Assembly: GCA_030040425.1 (NCBI GenBank)
Contig: JASHTS010000240.1
Location: forward strand, 1-41,163
Direction of reading: 5' to 3'
Source of the DNA: Acidobacteriaceae bacterium
GTDB taxonomy: Bacteria > Acidobacteriota > Terriglobia > Terriglobales > Acidobacteriaceae
DNA: 41,163 nucleotides
Shown here in pieces: positions 25,317 to 33,619 of the stretch. The notes under the pieces were generated by a model. That model searched no databases and was not told where the DNA came from. It saw only the letters and a list, made by a program, of their open reading frames with translations. Within the stretch, counting starts at the first letter, position 1. Each line of letters opens with the position of its first letter. The position numbers were made by a program, and so were the translations under genes.

Positions 25317-26825
25317 GTGGCGCGCAGCAGCTCGAATCTGACGATGAAATCCTCCAGGCAGCCAGGCGCGCGGCGCGTTGCCGAAGGCGAACCGCAAACG
25401 CAGAGGAAAGTTCCGCGGTGCGGCAGCACTGCATGGCGGCTGGGTCTTTTGCTGGCGCTCGTCTGTGCGGGCGCGCCGGGATCGGCGGCGCGAGCGCAAA
25501 CTCCGGGCATGAGGCAGTCCGACAGCGAAGCCTTCCACCAGGCAATTGGGGAGATCGACGCGGGGCACCCGGAACAGGCCGAGCCGGAACTGCGCGAGCT
25601 AGCGGCAAAATATCCAGCGAACGATCAAGTGAATGAGGCGCTGGGCCTGATCTACGCCGAAAAGGGAGAGATGGTGCAGGCGCTGCCTTACCTCGACCGC
25701 GCCTGCAAGGACGCGCCGCAGTCCGCGCTGGATCACGCTAACCTGGGTACCACCTGGCTGAAACTGAGCCGTCCGCGCGATGCGGTGCGCGAGCTGCGGC
25801 TTGGGGCGGCGCTGGACGCGCAGAATGCCGGGACGCTTTCCAATCTGGGCCAAGCTTATATGCTGCTCGGCGACGCTGCAAACGCTGCTCACGCATTTGC
25901 GCAAGCGGCGCGACTCGACCCGCAGAATTTTGATCTGCTCTACAACTGGGCGGTCGCGCTGAACCAGATGGGCCAAGCCGATCGTGCGGCAAAGGTTTTG
26001 GACAGGATTCCCGATACAGAGAAATCCGATCAGGCCGAGTCGCTGGCCGGAGATGTGGAGGAAAAGCTGGGACACTTCCTGCCCGCCGAGCAACACTACG
26101 AAAAGGCGGCGAAGAAAAATGCCAGCGAAGCCAACTTGTTTGCGCTGTGCGTGGAGCTGTTGCGCCACTGGACCTGGGACCAGGCTGCGAAGACCGCCGC
26201 TTACGGCATGGCGAAGTATCCGCAGAGCGCACGGCTGAAGATGGCGTACGGCGTGTCGCTTTACGGCAGCAAGCAATTCTCTGCAGCCGCCCAGGCATTC
26301 GGCAATCTGCTCTCGACGGACCCGGACAACAACGATTACGCGGAAATGCTGGGACGCACCTGTGCTGAGCTGCAGGCAGGGACCGGCAATTGCAGTGCCC
26401 TGGTCAGCTTTGCCTCGCGGCATCCGGATAATCCTTCTGCAGGGCTTTACGCGGCGCGGGAAATCCTGGAGCAGCCCCACTCAACGAGCGATTTGACCCA
26501 TGCCGAGCAATTGCTGGCGAGCGTCACGCGCATGAAACCCACGCTAGCGGAGGCCTGGTACGAATTGGGATTGATCGACGCGGAACGCATGCAGTGGCGT
26601 GAAAGCGCGCGCATGTTCGCGAAGGCAACGGCGCTGCGGCCCGCGTACGCTTCAGCGCACTATCAGCTCGCACAGGCCTATGCGCATCTGGGCCGGCCGG
26701 AGCTCCGTAAAAAGGAGCTGGCGCTTTTTCAAGCCTGCAGTCAGAAGGAGCAGGACGAGGTCAATGCGCGGGTGAGGGCGATGACAGTGTTCCTCAGCGC
26801 GGGCGCGGCGGCCGCGCATGAATAG
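25317..26825 (+). CDS. Secreted TPR-repeat protein
   Basis: Tetratricopeptide scaffold protein, 502 aa if the GTG at 25317 is used; an ATG at 25344 (MKSSRQPGARR) is an alternative, and neither has a clear ribosome site. A signal peptide (WRLGLLLALVCAGAPGSAAR) lies about residues 40-60, which makes it periplasmic or secreted. Residues about 68-480 form around ten TPR units with canonical pairs such as DHANLGTTWLKLSRPRDAVR, GTLSNLGQAYMLLGDAANA and AHYQLAQAYAHLGRPELRKK. It directly follows the TonB receptor and is probably co-transcribed. In Acidobacteria TPR and CRTAC1 proteins commonly flank such receptors; an accessory role in binding or assembly is inferred. It converges on the GH5 gene (84-bp gap, no obvious terminator). 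Confidence 0.85.
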   Translation: MARSSSNLTMKSSRQPGARRVAEGEPQTQRKVPRCGSTAWRLGLLLALVCAGAPGSAARAQTPGMRQSDSEAFHQAIGEIDAGHPEQAEPELRELAAKYPANDQVNEALGLIYAEKGEMVQALPYLDRACKDAPQSALDHANLGTTWLKLSRPRDAVRELRLGAALDAQNAGTLSNLGQAYMLLGDAANAAHAFAQAARLDPQNFDLLYNWAVALNQMGQADRAAKVLDRIPDTEKSDQAESLAGDVEEKLGHFLPAEQHYEKAAKKNASEANLFALCVELLRHWTWDQAAKTAAYGMAKYPQSARLKMAYGVSLYGSKQFSAAAQAFGNLLSTDPDNNDYAEMLGRTCAELQAGTGNCSALVSFASRHPDNPSAGLYAAREILEQPHSTSDLTHAEQLLASVTRMKPTLAEAWYELGLIDAERMQWRESARMFAKATALRPAYASAHYQLAQAYAHLGRPELRKKELALFQACSQKEQDEVNARVRAMTVFLSAGAAAAHE

Positions 26826-26909
26826 CCTTCGCAGCCGCCGGTTGCCCGCTCCCGCGGATGAGGCACACGTTCACCTTGCCGCAGATACTCGTCCGCGTTG
26901 CGACTTAAG

Positions 26910-29108
26910 TTACTGACCCCGGGCAACGATCTGTATGCCGTTCAGCGGAGCGCGCACCTGGCTGTCGCCGTTGCTCGATGCCGCATGAACTGGGGCAAGA
27001 TTGAAGCTGCTGCCGGTACAGTCGACAAAGACAAGGTAATTGCCCGCTGAGCTTCCCGACGCCTGAACGAAAGTTCCGGAGAAGTAGCTATCTGCCACAT
27101 CTGCTCCCGTGATGGTGCTGCCCTCCCAGAGTTGGCCGGCGCAGCCGTGTACGGCGCCGAAGCGGTCCAAGGAAGTCAGCCGGTAGTTGCCTACTCGAGT
27201 TGAGGTCGTAGTACCCCCGTTAAAGTACACGTACACGTCATAGCTTCGAAAACTTGCGGGCAGCCCGGCCACCGATGCCGTGTTGGGCACAGTGTTGCTG
27301 TCGTCCAGGTAGCCTTTCATCACGCGGTCGTTGCCTGGGTCGTCGGAAATGGGCGTGCTGTAGGTATCGGGTGCGCTCCATGTGACGGAAGCCGTCGTGG
27401 CGGCGCCGTTTTCATCCACCAGATCGCTCATGGTGCCGGAATTGGCGATTCCCGCTTGGTTCCAGTTGGCCAGTGGAAGCACGCCCGCGGTTTCCGTAGG
27501 CGCCATGGGCGTGACCGCATAACTGACGAAGTTGATGCTGATGGCGTCTCTATACTTCGCCGCCTCAGCCACGTAATTGATGGCCTGGACGGGAATGCTC
27601 TGAGAGTGCGCTTCCTGTCCCGATACAGCCACAGCCTCAGCGGTCACGGTATAGCTGCCCGGTGGCACGTTCATCCAATTCACCGTGTAGGGTGCTGACG
27701 TGGCAGTGCCGATCAGCCTGCCATTGGCATAGAAGTTGACTTTGCTGATGGAGTCCGTGCTCCCCATCAGCACATTCGCTGTGGCGCTGAGGGCAAGAGA
27801 CGTACCGGAGATGATGGTGCTGCCGGGCAGCGGCAACGTAATGGAAACGAGAGGCAGATAGGAGGCCCGCACACCCGGACCCTGGGACGGCGCAGCGATG
27901 GTTTGGAGCGCACCCAGAGTGCTCAGGGCAGGCAAAGGCAGTTGGTTGGGGACGGCGGGCGCATTCCAGTAAGGGTTGAGCACGCCATACGTCTCTTCGG
28001 AGCCAAAGGTTCTTCCGCTTCCGGTGGTTTCCGTGCCGTTCACTGCCCACCAGGACCAGTCGATATCGTTCGCGGCAAGAAATTGCCGAATGTAAGCGAA
28101 CCACAAGCCGCCGGAGCCGTCGGAAGCCGTGTTGTCCGTGATGCAGGTGGCGGCAGTATGGCAGTTGCCGAACTCACCGATCCACAGCGGCTGGGGATTG
28201 CTGCCGGTGGCCAGATAGCCCCAATCGGGCGTGATGGCATTCACGTAGGAGCTGTAACTCGTCAAGGTGGAGCTGGAGTACCAGTAGCTATAGTCGTGCG
28301 CCTCGTAAACAAGGTGGTCGGGCACATTCAGTTCGACGGGCAGGCTGGCAGCGCCGGCAAGGTCGCCGGCATAGTTGACGCCTTCCACAAAGATGAGCAG
28401 GTGGGGATTGACGCTTTGGACAGCGTCTCCGCCGCGCTCCGCCGCGGCGTGCCAGTCTGTGCTTGCCGCGCCACCCCAGGTGGCGTTGATGCGCGGCTCA
28501 TTGCGGAGATCGGCGCCGATGACGAGGGGATCGGACTTGTACCGCTGCGCCATGCCTTCCCAATCGCCTATCCAACTGCTCTCCGGATAATCGGCGTTGT
28601 ACCACAGCGTGTTGCCGTCGTTACCGCAGCACCACTCGGCATTGCTGGTATGGTTGTCGAGGATCACCATGAGCCCTTCCGAGGTGAGAGCGCGCACCAC
28701 GGCGTCGAAGATCTGCATGCCGTGCAAGCCTTCGAGCTCCGGGTTTGCGGTCAACGCGTAGTTGCCCACTAGGGGATCGCTCTCATACAACTCGTTAGAC
28801 CACGGCAAGCGCACTGAGTTGAAGCCCATGCAGCGGATGCGGTGGGCAATCGCCGACAGGGGCTCCAGTTGCAGGCCGCCCGCCACGTAGTCGGTGCTGT
28901 CAAAGCCGTACCAGTTCACGCTGTTGAGCTTCACGCGCCGGTTGAGCTGATCGACAATGAAGCGGCCATTGGTGTGCAGGGGAAGTACCGGGATCCTCTG
29001 GGTTGCGGTGCAGCCGCTCTTGCCCGGAGCAATCGGCTGCGCGAAGGCCAGCGGAGCAAGGACATATGCTGCCGCCGCCAAAAGGAGGAAATGACGAAAG
29101 GTAGTCAT
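26910..29108 (-). CDS. Secreted GH5 cellulase-like enzyme with Ig-like and unassigned C-terminal domain
   Basis: Beta-glycanase, 732 aa, signal peptide at residues 1-23. The GH5 barrel spans about 45-390: VNWYGFD, GFNSVRLPWS, VILDNHTS, acid/base E204 in DLRNEPR, HDYSYWY and nucleophile E312 in LWIGEFGNC. A linker is followed by a bacterial Ig-like domain (about 435-525: VSITLPLPGSTIISGTSLAL and WMNVPPGSYTVTAEAVA). The last 200 residues form a beta-rich domain (ISINFVSYAVTP, SYDVYVYFNGGTT, LNGIQIVARG) that resembles carbohydrate-binding or sorting beta-sandwiches, but I cannot name it. The start has GGAG 8 bp upstream. Likely acts on plant or fungal beta-glucans. Promoter candidate far upstream at 29424-29453. 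Confidence 0.92.
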   Translation of the reverse strand: MTTFRHFLLLAAAAYVLAPLAFAQPIAPGKSGCTATQRIPVLPLHTNGRFIVDQLNRRVKLNSVNWYGFDSTDYVAGGLQLEPLSAIAHRIRCMGFNSVRLPWSNELYESDPLVGNYALTANPELEGLHGMQIFDAVVRALTSEGLMVILDNHTSNAEWCCGNDGNTLWYNADYPESSWIGDWEGMAQRYKSDPLVIGADLRNEPRINATWGGAASTDWHAAAERGGDAVQSVNPHLLIFVEGVNYAGDLAGAASLPVELNVPDHLVYEAHDYSYWYSSSTLTSYSSYVNAITPDWGYLATGSNPQPLWIGEFGNCHTAATCITDNTASDGSGGLWFAYIRQFLAANDIDWSWWAVNGTETTGSGRTFGSEETYGVLNPYWNAPAVPNQLPLPALSTLGALQTIAAPSQGPGVRASYLPLVSITLPLPGSTIISGTSLALSATANVLMGSTDSISKVNFYANGRLIGTATSAPYTVNWMNVPPGSYTVTAEAVAVSGQEAHSQSIPVQAINYVAEAAKYRDAISINFVSYAVTPMAPTETAGVLPLANWNQAGIANSGTMSDLVDENGAATTASVTWSAPDTYSTPISDDPGNDRVMKGYLDDSNTVPNTASVAGLPASFRSYDVYVYFNGGTTTSTRVGNYRLTSLDRFGAVHGCAGQLWEGSTITGADVADSYFSGTFVQASGSSAGNYLVFVDCTGSSFNLAPVHAASSNGDSQVRAPLNGIQIVARGQ

Positions 29109-29423
29109 GGGGGAACTCCATCATCAAATCTGAACTCTTGCTAGGGACGAACTGCTTCAGATACGCTTCGAAATCGCGCTAACAAGCCTTCGCTTGCGCC
29201 AGCGGTTCCGCAGTTTCCGTGCTGTTGCGGTGGAGGCCGAGGTAGCTCTTTTCTTTATGTAACTGTCGGGCCGGGGCGAATGGTCTATCGGCAAAACTAT
29301 ATCAATGGTGCTCGTACCGTGTGGATAGTGGACATCGAAATCAATCTTGACTTTTCGCCGGCCAGTGCCGCGGTCGCTCCATCCGAGCCGGACCCGGGCG
29401 CACGCTTCCCTCTCGCGAACGGA

Positions 29424-29453
29424 ATCATAGGTCGCGGTTCGAACGCTTGTCAA
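29424..29453 (-). promoter_or_regulatory. Promoter candidate upstream of GH5 gene
   Basis: Minus strand: TTGACA at 29453-29448, 18-bp spacer containing the palindrome GTTCGAAC, TATGAT at 29429-29424. The start would be near 29417, leaving a leader of about 310 nt. No gene in 29109-29571 could be supported; an open frame at 29157-29516 has no recognisable features. Confidence 0.55.
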
Positions 29454-29571
29454 ACATTGCCGCGTCCTTGAATTGCGTCTACTGTGTATGCGCGAACGCC
29501 TTGTCATAGTCCTCAAAAAACTTCAGCGTTGTCGATGGCCCTCCGCCACTCGAGGCGCCGGCTCTTGAAAG

Positions 29572-31563
29572 CTAGCGGTCCGGACTGACGTCGAGATGAG
29601 CGAATTGCGTGTGGCTCCAGCCGGAACCGATGCCGAACATTCCGTGAGCATGGTTGCCATCCTGAACCGAGGCAAGCTGCCGGCCATCGAGACGAGCCAT
29701 AATCTGCTGTCCTTCAAACGCGAGCTGCATATGATGCCATTTGTCCTCGCTTGGGCTGAATTGGCCCTGGGCCAGAGTGCGAGTGATTTCCCCGTAGGTT
29801 GAATCCAGCAACTCCCAGGCGCCGTCTCCGTGAATGCGAAATGTATACCCGCTCGGCAGACGAGCCTCTCCATTCCGGAAGACGTCGGCCGAATCGATCC
29901 TTCCGATCAGCATCGCGCTACCCGTCGCCTCAATGCGGACGTCGGCCTCGATTGTGTAATCGGTCCATCCAACAGCGCCGGCCAGCGTCCACGGGTCGGG
30001 CAGTGGGCCCCACGGAATCGGCCGTTCTGTAATCACCTGCTCCAGGCACTTGCCGGGCCGGCCATCACATGCGCGTATCTCAAAGGCTCCATCCTGATCC
30101 GAAAGAAAACGCGCAGTTCCATTGAGAGGAGTTTTTTCGAAATCATCCCGATAGGGCAACGGGAACGGCGCGGCCGCGGGAGGCTCTGCACTTCCCTTCG
30201 CCTGGCCGGTGGTGGTGGTGAGGGAGTACAGCGAATCGGGTTCGAACGTGTAGCTGAATGCTTCGCCACGCACGGGCAGGTCTGCCACGTGCTCGAAGGT
30301 CCGGCGGTTATTGGTCTCCCAAATGTGCACGGTCGACGAGGAAAGTCTTCCCTGAAGCGTGAAATTAACGCGTTGAGGCTGAGTCGCGTCGATAGTCTCG
30401 AGAACAACGCTCCAGTCTGCGCTGTCGGGCGACTTGAGCGTCACGTAATCTCCCTTTACCGGAAGTTCGCCGCAAGACTTTTCGAGATAATGCCAGCCGG
30501 GCTGGGCGAATTGCGTGGTGTGCGCGGTCGCCCAGATCGCGCCCTGCACATCATAGTGACCCGACCAGGGAGTGTTGGCGTACATCAGGCCGGAATTCGA
30601 AGCCGCGAGGATGTCGTAATAGGACGTCACCGGGCTCCAGATCTCGGTGGCGGTGAAACCGCCCTTCAGGTAATTCTGGTTGTAGAGCTGGGCCAGGGCG
30701 CGGCCGCCGATGCCCCAGTCGCGCGAGAGGATGGTGGAAGCGCTCGACAGGGGCTGGTCTTCGCTCGACCAGAGCGGCTTGCCGATGTTGAGCGCGGAAA
30801 GAGGAGTGGTGAGCTTGCCGTCTACGCGCGGATAGTGCACAGACACCACCGCGATCGCATCGCGCAGCTCCAAGTCCTTTTCCATCGCATCCAGAATGGT
30901 CCATTGGTCTGCGCCGCGGCGCGGATATTCGTCGCAGCAGACGATCGCGGTGTGGAGGTGGTGTGCATCGAGTACGCGGCGCAGCGTTTTCACGTACTCG
31001 GCGGTTTGCTCGCCGGCGAAATGCTTTTCGTTCCAGATGCCGGTGTAGGCAATGTCAAGCCCATAAGTGGATTTTGCGCCGGCGATATAATCGGCAACGT
31101 AATTGGCCATATCGGTGGAGTAGAAATTTCCCCCTCCGATCCATCCCGGAGCTCCCCAGGGCAGAATATCCAAAACGATCTTCGGGTTGCGCTTTCGCGC
31201 TTGGTTCATCAGCCACCACTCGTAACCGCGCCCGTAGTTGCCATCGATGCGGGCGCGCATGTGGCTGGGCTCGGAGCCGTCGGTCGAGTTTACATCTGCG
31301 CCGATTTCCACCTTGAGGTGCTGGAGCGATGCGCCGTAATCGGGCTTGAAGAGATAATCGAGAATCTGGCTGCGATAAGGCTCCGGATAATCGATGAGCA
31401 GACGGGACGAGGCTCCGGCGCTGACGGCGCCGATGCCGTCGAAGGTGCGTCCGGGACTCGCGCCGTCGAGGACGACGTTTTTTTCCGCGACCTGGGCGGG
31501 TGCCGGTGCGCCTGTTGCAAACAGCAACGCCGCGGCCACAGAAAGCAACCAACTCGTTTTCAT
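29572..31563 (-). CDS. GH59 galactocerebrosidase-like beta-galactosidase
   Basis: Secreted enzyme of glycoside hydrolase family 59, the family of animal galactosylceramidase (GALC, about 685 aa); here 663 aa with a signal peptide (residues 1-23). Family signature near the N-terminus: FDGIGAVSAGASSRLLIDYP, then ILDYLFKPDYGASLQHLKVE and STDGSEPSHM. Acid/base E178 in GIWNEKHF and nucleophile E267 in LWSSEDQP correspond to the GALC pair. The C-terminal half (about 440-663) is a beta-rich lectin-like domain (YRDDFEKTPLNGTARF, WTDYTIEADVRIEATGSAML). The ATG overlaps the stop of the upstream MFS gene (ATGA, 31563-31560), with AAGGAG 6 bp before it, so the two are translationally coupled. The natural substrate may be plant galactans or galactolipids rather than ceramides. 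Confidence 0.93.
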   Translation of the reverse strand: MKTSWLLSVAAALLFATGAPAPAQVAEKNVVLDGASPGRTFDGIGAVSAGASSRLLIDYPEPYRSQILDYLFKPDYGASLQHLKVEIGADVNSTDGSEPSHMRARIDGNYGRGYEWWLMNQARKRNPKIVLDILPWGAPGWIGGGNFYSTDMANYVADYIAGAKSTYGLDIAYTGIWNEKHFAGEQTAEYVKTLRRVLDAHHLHTAIVCCDEYPRRGADQWTILDAMEKDLELRDAIAVVSVHYPRVDGKLTTPLSALNIGKPLWSSEDQPLSSASTILSRDWGIGGRALAQLYNQNYLKGGFTATEIWSPVTSYYDILAASNSGLMYANTPWSGHYDVQGAIWATAHTTQFAQPGWHYLEKSCGELPVKGDYVTLKSPDSADWSVVLETIDATQPQRVNFTLQGRLSSSTVHIWETNNRRTFEHVADLPVRGEAFSYTFEPDSLYSLTTTTGQAKGSAEPPAAAPFPLPYRDDFEKTPLNGTARFLSDQDGAFEIRACDGRPGKCLEQVITERPIPWGPLPDPWTLAGAVGWTDYTIEADVRIEATGSAMLIGRIDSADVFRNGEARLPSGYTFRIHGDGAWELLDSTYGEITRTLAQGQFSPSEDKWHHMQLAFEGQQIMARLDGRQLASVQDGNHAHGMFGIGSGWSHTQFAHLDVSPDR

Positions 31564-32969
31564 GCCGGCTCCTTGCTGGCTGACCACAGGTTCTCAATCT
31601 CTTCAAGGCTCCTGCCTTTGGTTTCCGGCGCCACGCGCCACACCAGCAGAAATGTCAACACGCACATCGCGCTGTAAAGGCAAAAGGCGCCGGTAATCGT
31701 GATGGCGTGCGCGAGAGAAAGGAAGGTTGCCGTGAGTGCGAAGCTCGCCATCCAGAGTGACATGTTGGCCACAGACATGGCTCGCCCGCGCAGGCGCGTG
31801 GGAAACAGCTCCGCCATGAGCACCCAGGTGCCCGGCCCCAACCCGACTGCAAACGCAGCCGCGCACAGCAGCATGCAGCCCAGAACAAGAAACTTGGGCG
31901 GCGGCTCAAGCAGAAAGGCAAAGCCGAGCATCAACTGGCAGAAAGCCATGCAGGCGCTCGAAAACATGAGCAACGGCCTGCGCCCAACTCGGTCGATGAG
32001 CCAAAGCGCAACCAGTGTAGCGAGAAAATTCATCAGCCCGACGGTCACATTGGCCGCAATGGCCGTCGAATAATTGTGGCCGCCAAACTCGCGCTCCCAG
32101 ATCATGGAGCCATAGAAGAGTACCGTGTTGATTCCGGTAATTTGTTGCAGAATGGCGAGCGAAATAACGAGAAACATGGGCCGGCGCAGGGCCGGGGCCA
32201 ACAGATCGCGAAGAGCGCCCGTTTCGCGCGAGACCGACTCCTTGATTTCTGCCAGCACCGTGGGCGCGTTCTCGCCCTCAATGCGCTCGAGAACCTTCAG
32301 GGCTTCCTGTTCGCGCAGCTGTTCGACCAGCCAGCGCGGGCTCTCCGGCACCAGTAATAGGCCGAAATAGAATCCCAGTGAAGGGACGATTGCGGTCGCA
32401 AACATCCATCGCCAGCCGGCAGAGCCGGCGAAGGAAAGCATCCAGTTGATCAGGTAGGCGACGAGGATCCCGGTGACGATGGCCATCTGATTGAACGAGA
32501 CCAGCCGCCCGCGAATCCGGGAAGGTGAAACCTCCGCAATGTAGAGCGGAGCCAGCATGGACGCTACGCCGATCGCGATTCCGCCCGCAAAGCGCGCCAT
32601 GCCGAATTCGAAAAACGTTCTGGGCACTGCCGCACCCGCCGACGAAAAAGCAAACAGCAGCGCCGAAAGCGAAAGGATCCTGCGCCGTCCGTAGCGATCG
32701 GTCAACCATCCGGCCACTGCGGCGCCTGCAATACAACCGAAAAGCAAGCTGCTGGCGGCGAATTCCGTCTCAAAGTCGGTGAGGTGGAACTGGTCGCGCA
32801 AGAAAACAATGGCCCCGTTGATCACGGCAATGTCGAAGCCGAACAGCAGCCCGGCTACGGCGGCTACCGCGCACACCCTGTAGGCAAAACGAACGCTTCC
32901 CGGCGCCACTCGAGGTTGCGGTCCATCGGCGCGACTCCGCCGGACGGCATGGTCAGACGCGCTGCACAT
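31560..32969 (-). CDS. Sugar-porter family MFS transporter
   Basis: Inner-membrane proton-linked sugar importer, 469 aa with 12 predicted helices. Sugar-porter signatures: LLFGFDIAVINGAIVFL (helix 1), TDRYGRRRIL (loop 2-3), GGIAIGVASMLAPLYIAEVS then RIRGRLVSFNQ, PESPRWLV (after helix 6), QQITGINTVLFYG (helix 7), DRVGRRPLL and PETKGRSLEEIE at the end. The start ATG overlaps the end of a decayed DUF5107 frame by 17 bp and has GGAAG about 8 bp upstream. Co-translated with the GH59 gene; the likely cargo is galactose or a related hexose released by it. Promoter candidate at 33442-33471. Confidence 0.95.
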   Translation of the reverse strand: MCSASDHAVRRSRADGPQPRVAPGSVRFAYRVCAVAAVAGLLFGFDIAVINGAIVFLRDQFHLTDFETEFAASSLLFGCIAGAAVAGWLTDRYGRRRILSLSALLFAFSSAGAAVPRTFFEFGMARFAGGIAIGVASMLAPLYIAEVSPSRIRGRLVSFNQMAIVTGILVAYLINWMLSFAGSAGWRWMFATAIVPSLGFYFGLLLVPESPRWLVEQLREQEALKVLERIEGENAPTVLAEIKESVSRETGALRDLLAPALRRPMFLVISLAILQQITGINTVLFYGSMIWEREFGGHNYSTAIAANVTVGLMNFLATLVALWLIDRVGRRPLLMFSSACMAFCQLMLGFAFLLEPPPKFLVLGCMLLCAAAFAVGLGPGTWVLMAELFPTRLRGRAMSVANMSLWMASFALTATFLSLAHAITITGAFCLYSAMCVLTFLLVWRVAPETKGRSLEEIENLWSASKEPA

Positions 32970-33406
32970 TGGCCGCTTCCGTCACAGTGTCCGCCTTATC
33001 GAGGTGGCGCAACTCATACCAGGCCTCGAACTCGACAGCGTCGTTTTCGAGAACCTGTTGGAAATGCGCGTGCATTGGCTGCATTGCCAAGCCCCAACTC
33101 CGCAAAGGCTGGCAGCAAAAGAGACGCGGGGGCGTTGCGGACCGCGAGGCCGCCGTCGAAAAGCAGAAAATTGGGCGGGGAGGTGGCAAAATAGTCGATC
33201 CGGGGTTCCGTCTCCATCTGGCGACGAGCGTGCATCCTCATTTCCTCGAGAGCGGCCTCCTGCTCGCGCCCCAGGCGCCGCAACACCAGCGTACGGTAAA
33301 CCTCCAGCAGACGCGAAGGGTTTGGGTCTGGAGACGGAGCCGCATGGGTGGGATTGTTGACGGTCTCTTCCCAAGCGCCGACGGCCGGGTTGAGAAAGGA
33401 GTTCAA
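32953..33406 (-). pseudogene. 3' end of a DUF5107/TPR-type gene, frameshifted
   Basis: One frame (33406 downward) reads LLEVYRTLVLRRLGREQEAA then IDYFATSPPNFLLFDGGL and FAELGLGNA. This matches the C-terminal part of DUF5107 tetratricopeptide proteins, which end IDYFATSLPNLLVF... followed by one more TPR. At about 33065-33095 the similarity moves to another frame: MHAHFQQVLENDAVEFEAWY then ELRHLDK, ending at the TGA at 32953-32955. So a frameshift lies near 33080, and the large N-terminal part is absent. Its end overlaps the MFS start, so it was once first in the MFS-GH59 operon. DUF5107 proteins are often in glycan loci. Confidence 0.7.
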
Positions 33407-33427
33407 AGGGCGGCTCCGGTACGTGTA

Positions 33428-33435
33428 CGTTAACG
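33428..33435. promoter_or_regulatory. Palindrome CGTTAACG near predicted transcription start
   Basis: Perfect 8-bp palindrome at the +1 region of the promoter at 33442-33471. A LacI-type operator is one reading, fitting the LacI HTH remnant just upstream. Confidence 0.3.
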
Positions 33436-33441
33436 AAATGC

Positions 33442-33471
33442 ATCATAGCCGCTTTTCGAGCAGCGTGTCAA
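33442..33471 (-). promoter_or_regulatory. Promoter of MFS-GH59 operon
   Basis: Minus strand: TTGACA at 33471-33466, 18-bp spacer, TATGAT at 33447-33442. It would transcribe the DUF5107 remnant, the sugar porter and GH59. Confidence 0.6.
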
Positions 33472-33472
33472 A

Positions 33473-33565
33473 GGCGTGCTCGCGCCCGATTCAGCCTGAG
33501 GTTGCGCGCCACCATGTTGGGTCGATAGTTCAGCTTCTCGGCCATCCAGCATGCGGGATCGTCGC
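33473..33565 (-). pseudogene. LacI-family helix-turn-helix fragment
   Basis: The minus frame reads CWMAEKLNYRPNMVARNLRL then NRARARL and a stop. This is the end of the LacI DNA-binding domain (usual form: A-E-x-L-x-Y-R-P-N-x-x-A-R-x-L). Nothing of the effector domain follows; a promoter and then the DUF5107 remnant lie there instead. Short, so the call is tentative. Confidence 0.5.
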
Positions 33566-33619
33566 AGCACGCGCCACGATGTGCTGCAGTCTATTCTCCC
33601 TTGGGCAGCGGTTCCGCCC

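Noticed and set aside
29157..29516. 119-codon minus-strand open frame upstream of GH5
   Set aside because: Basic, low-complexity translation without recognisable domain, and the promoter candidate lies inside it.
29830..31677. Long plus-strand open frame of 615 codons antisense to GH59
   Set aside because: The opposite strand shows clear GH59 motifs and catalytic residues; the plus frame has no family pattern and is a GC-rich shadow.
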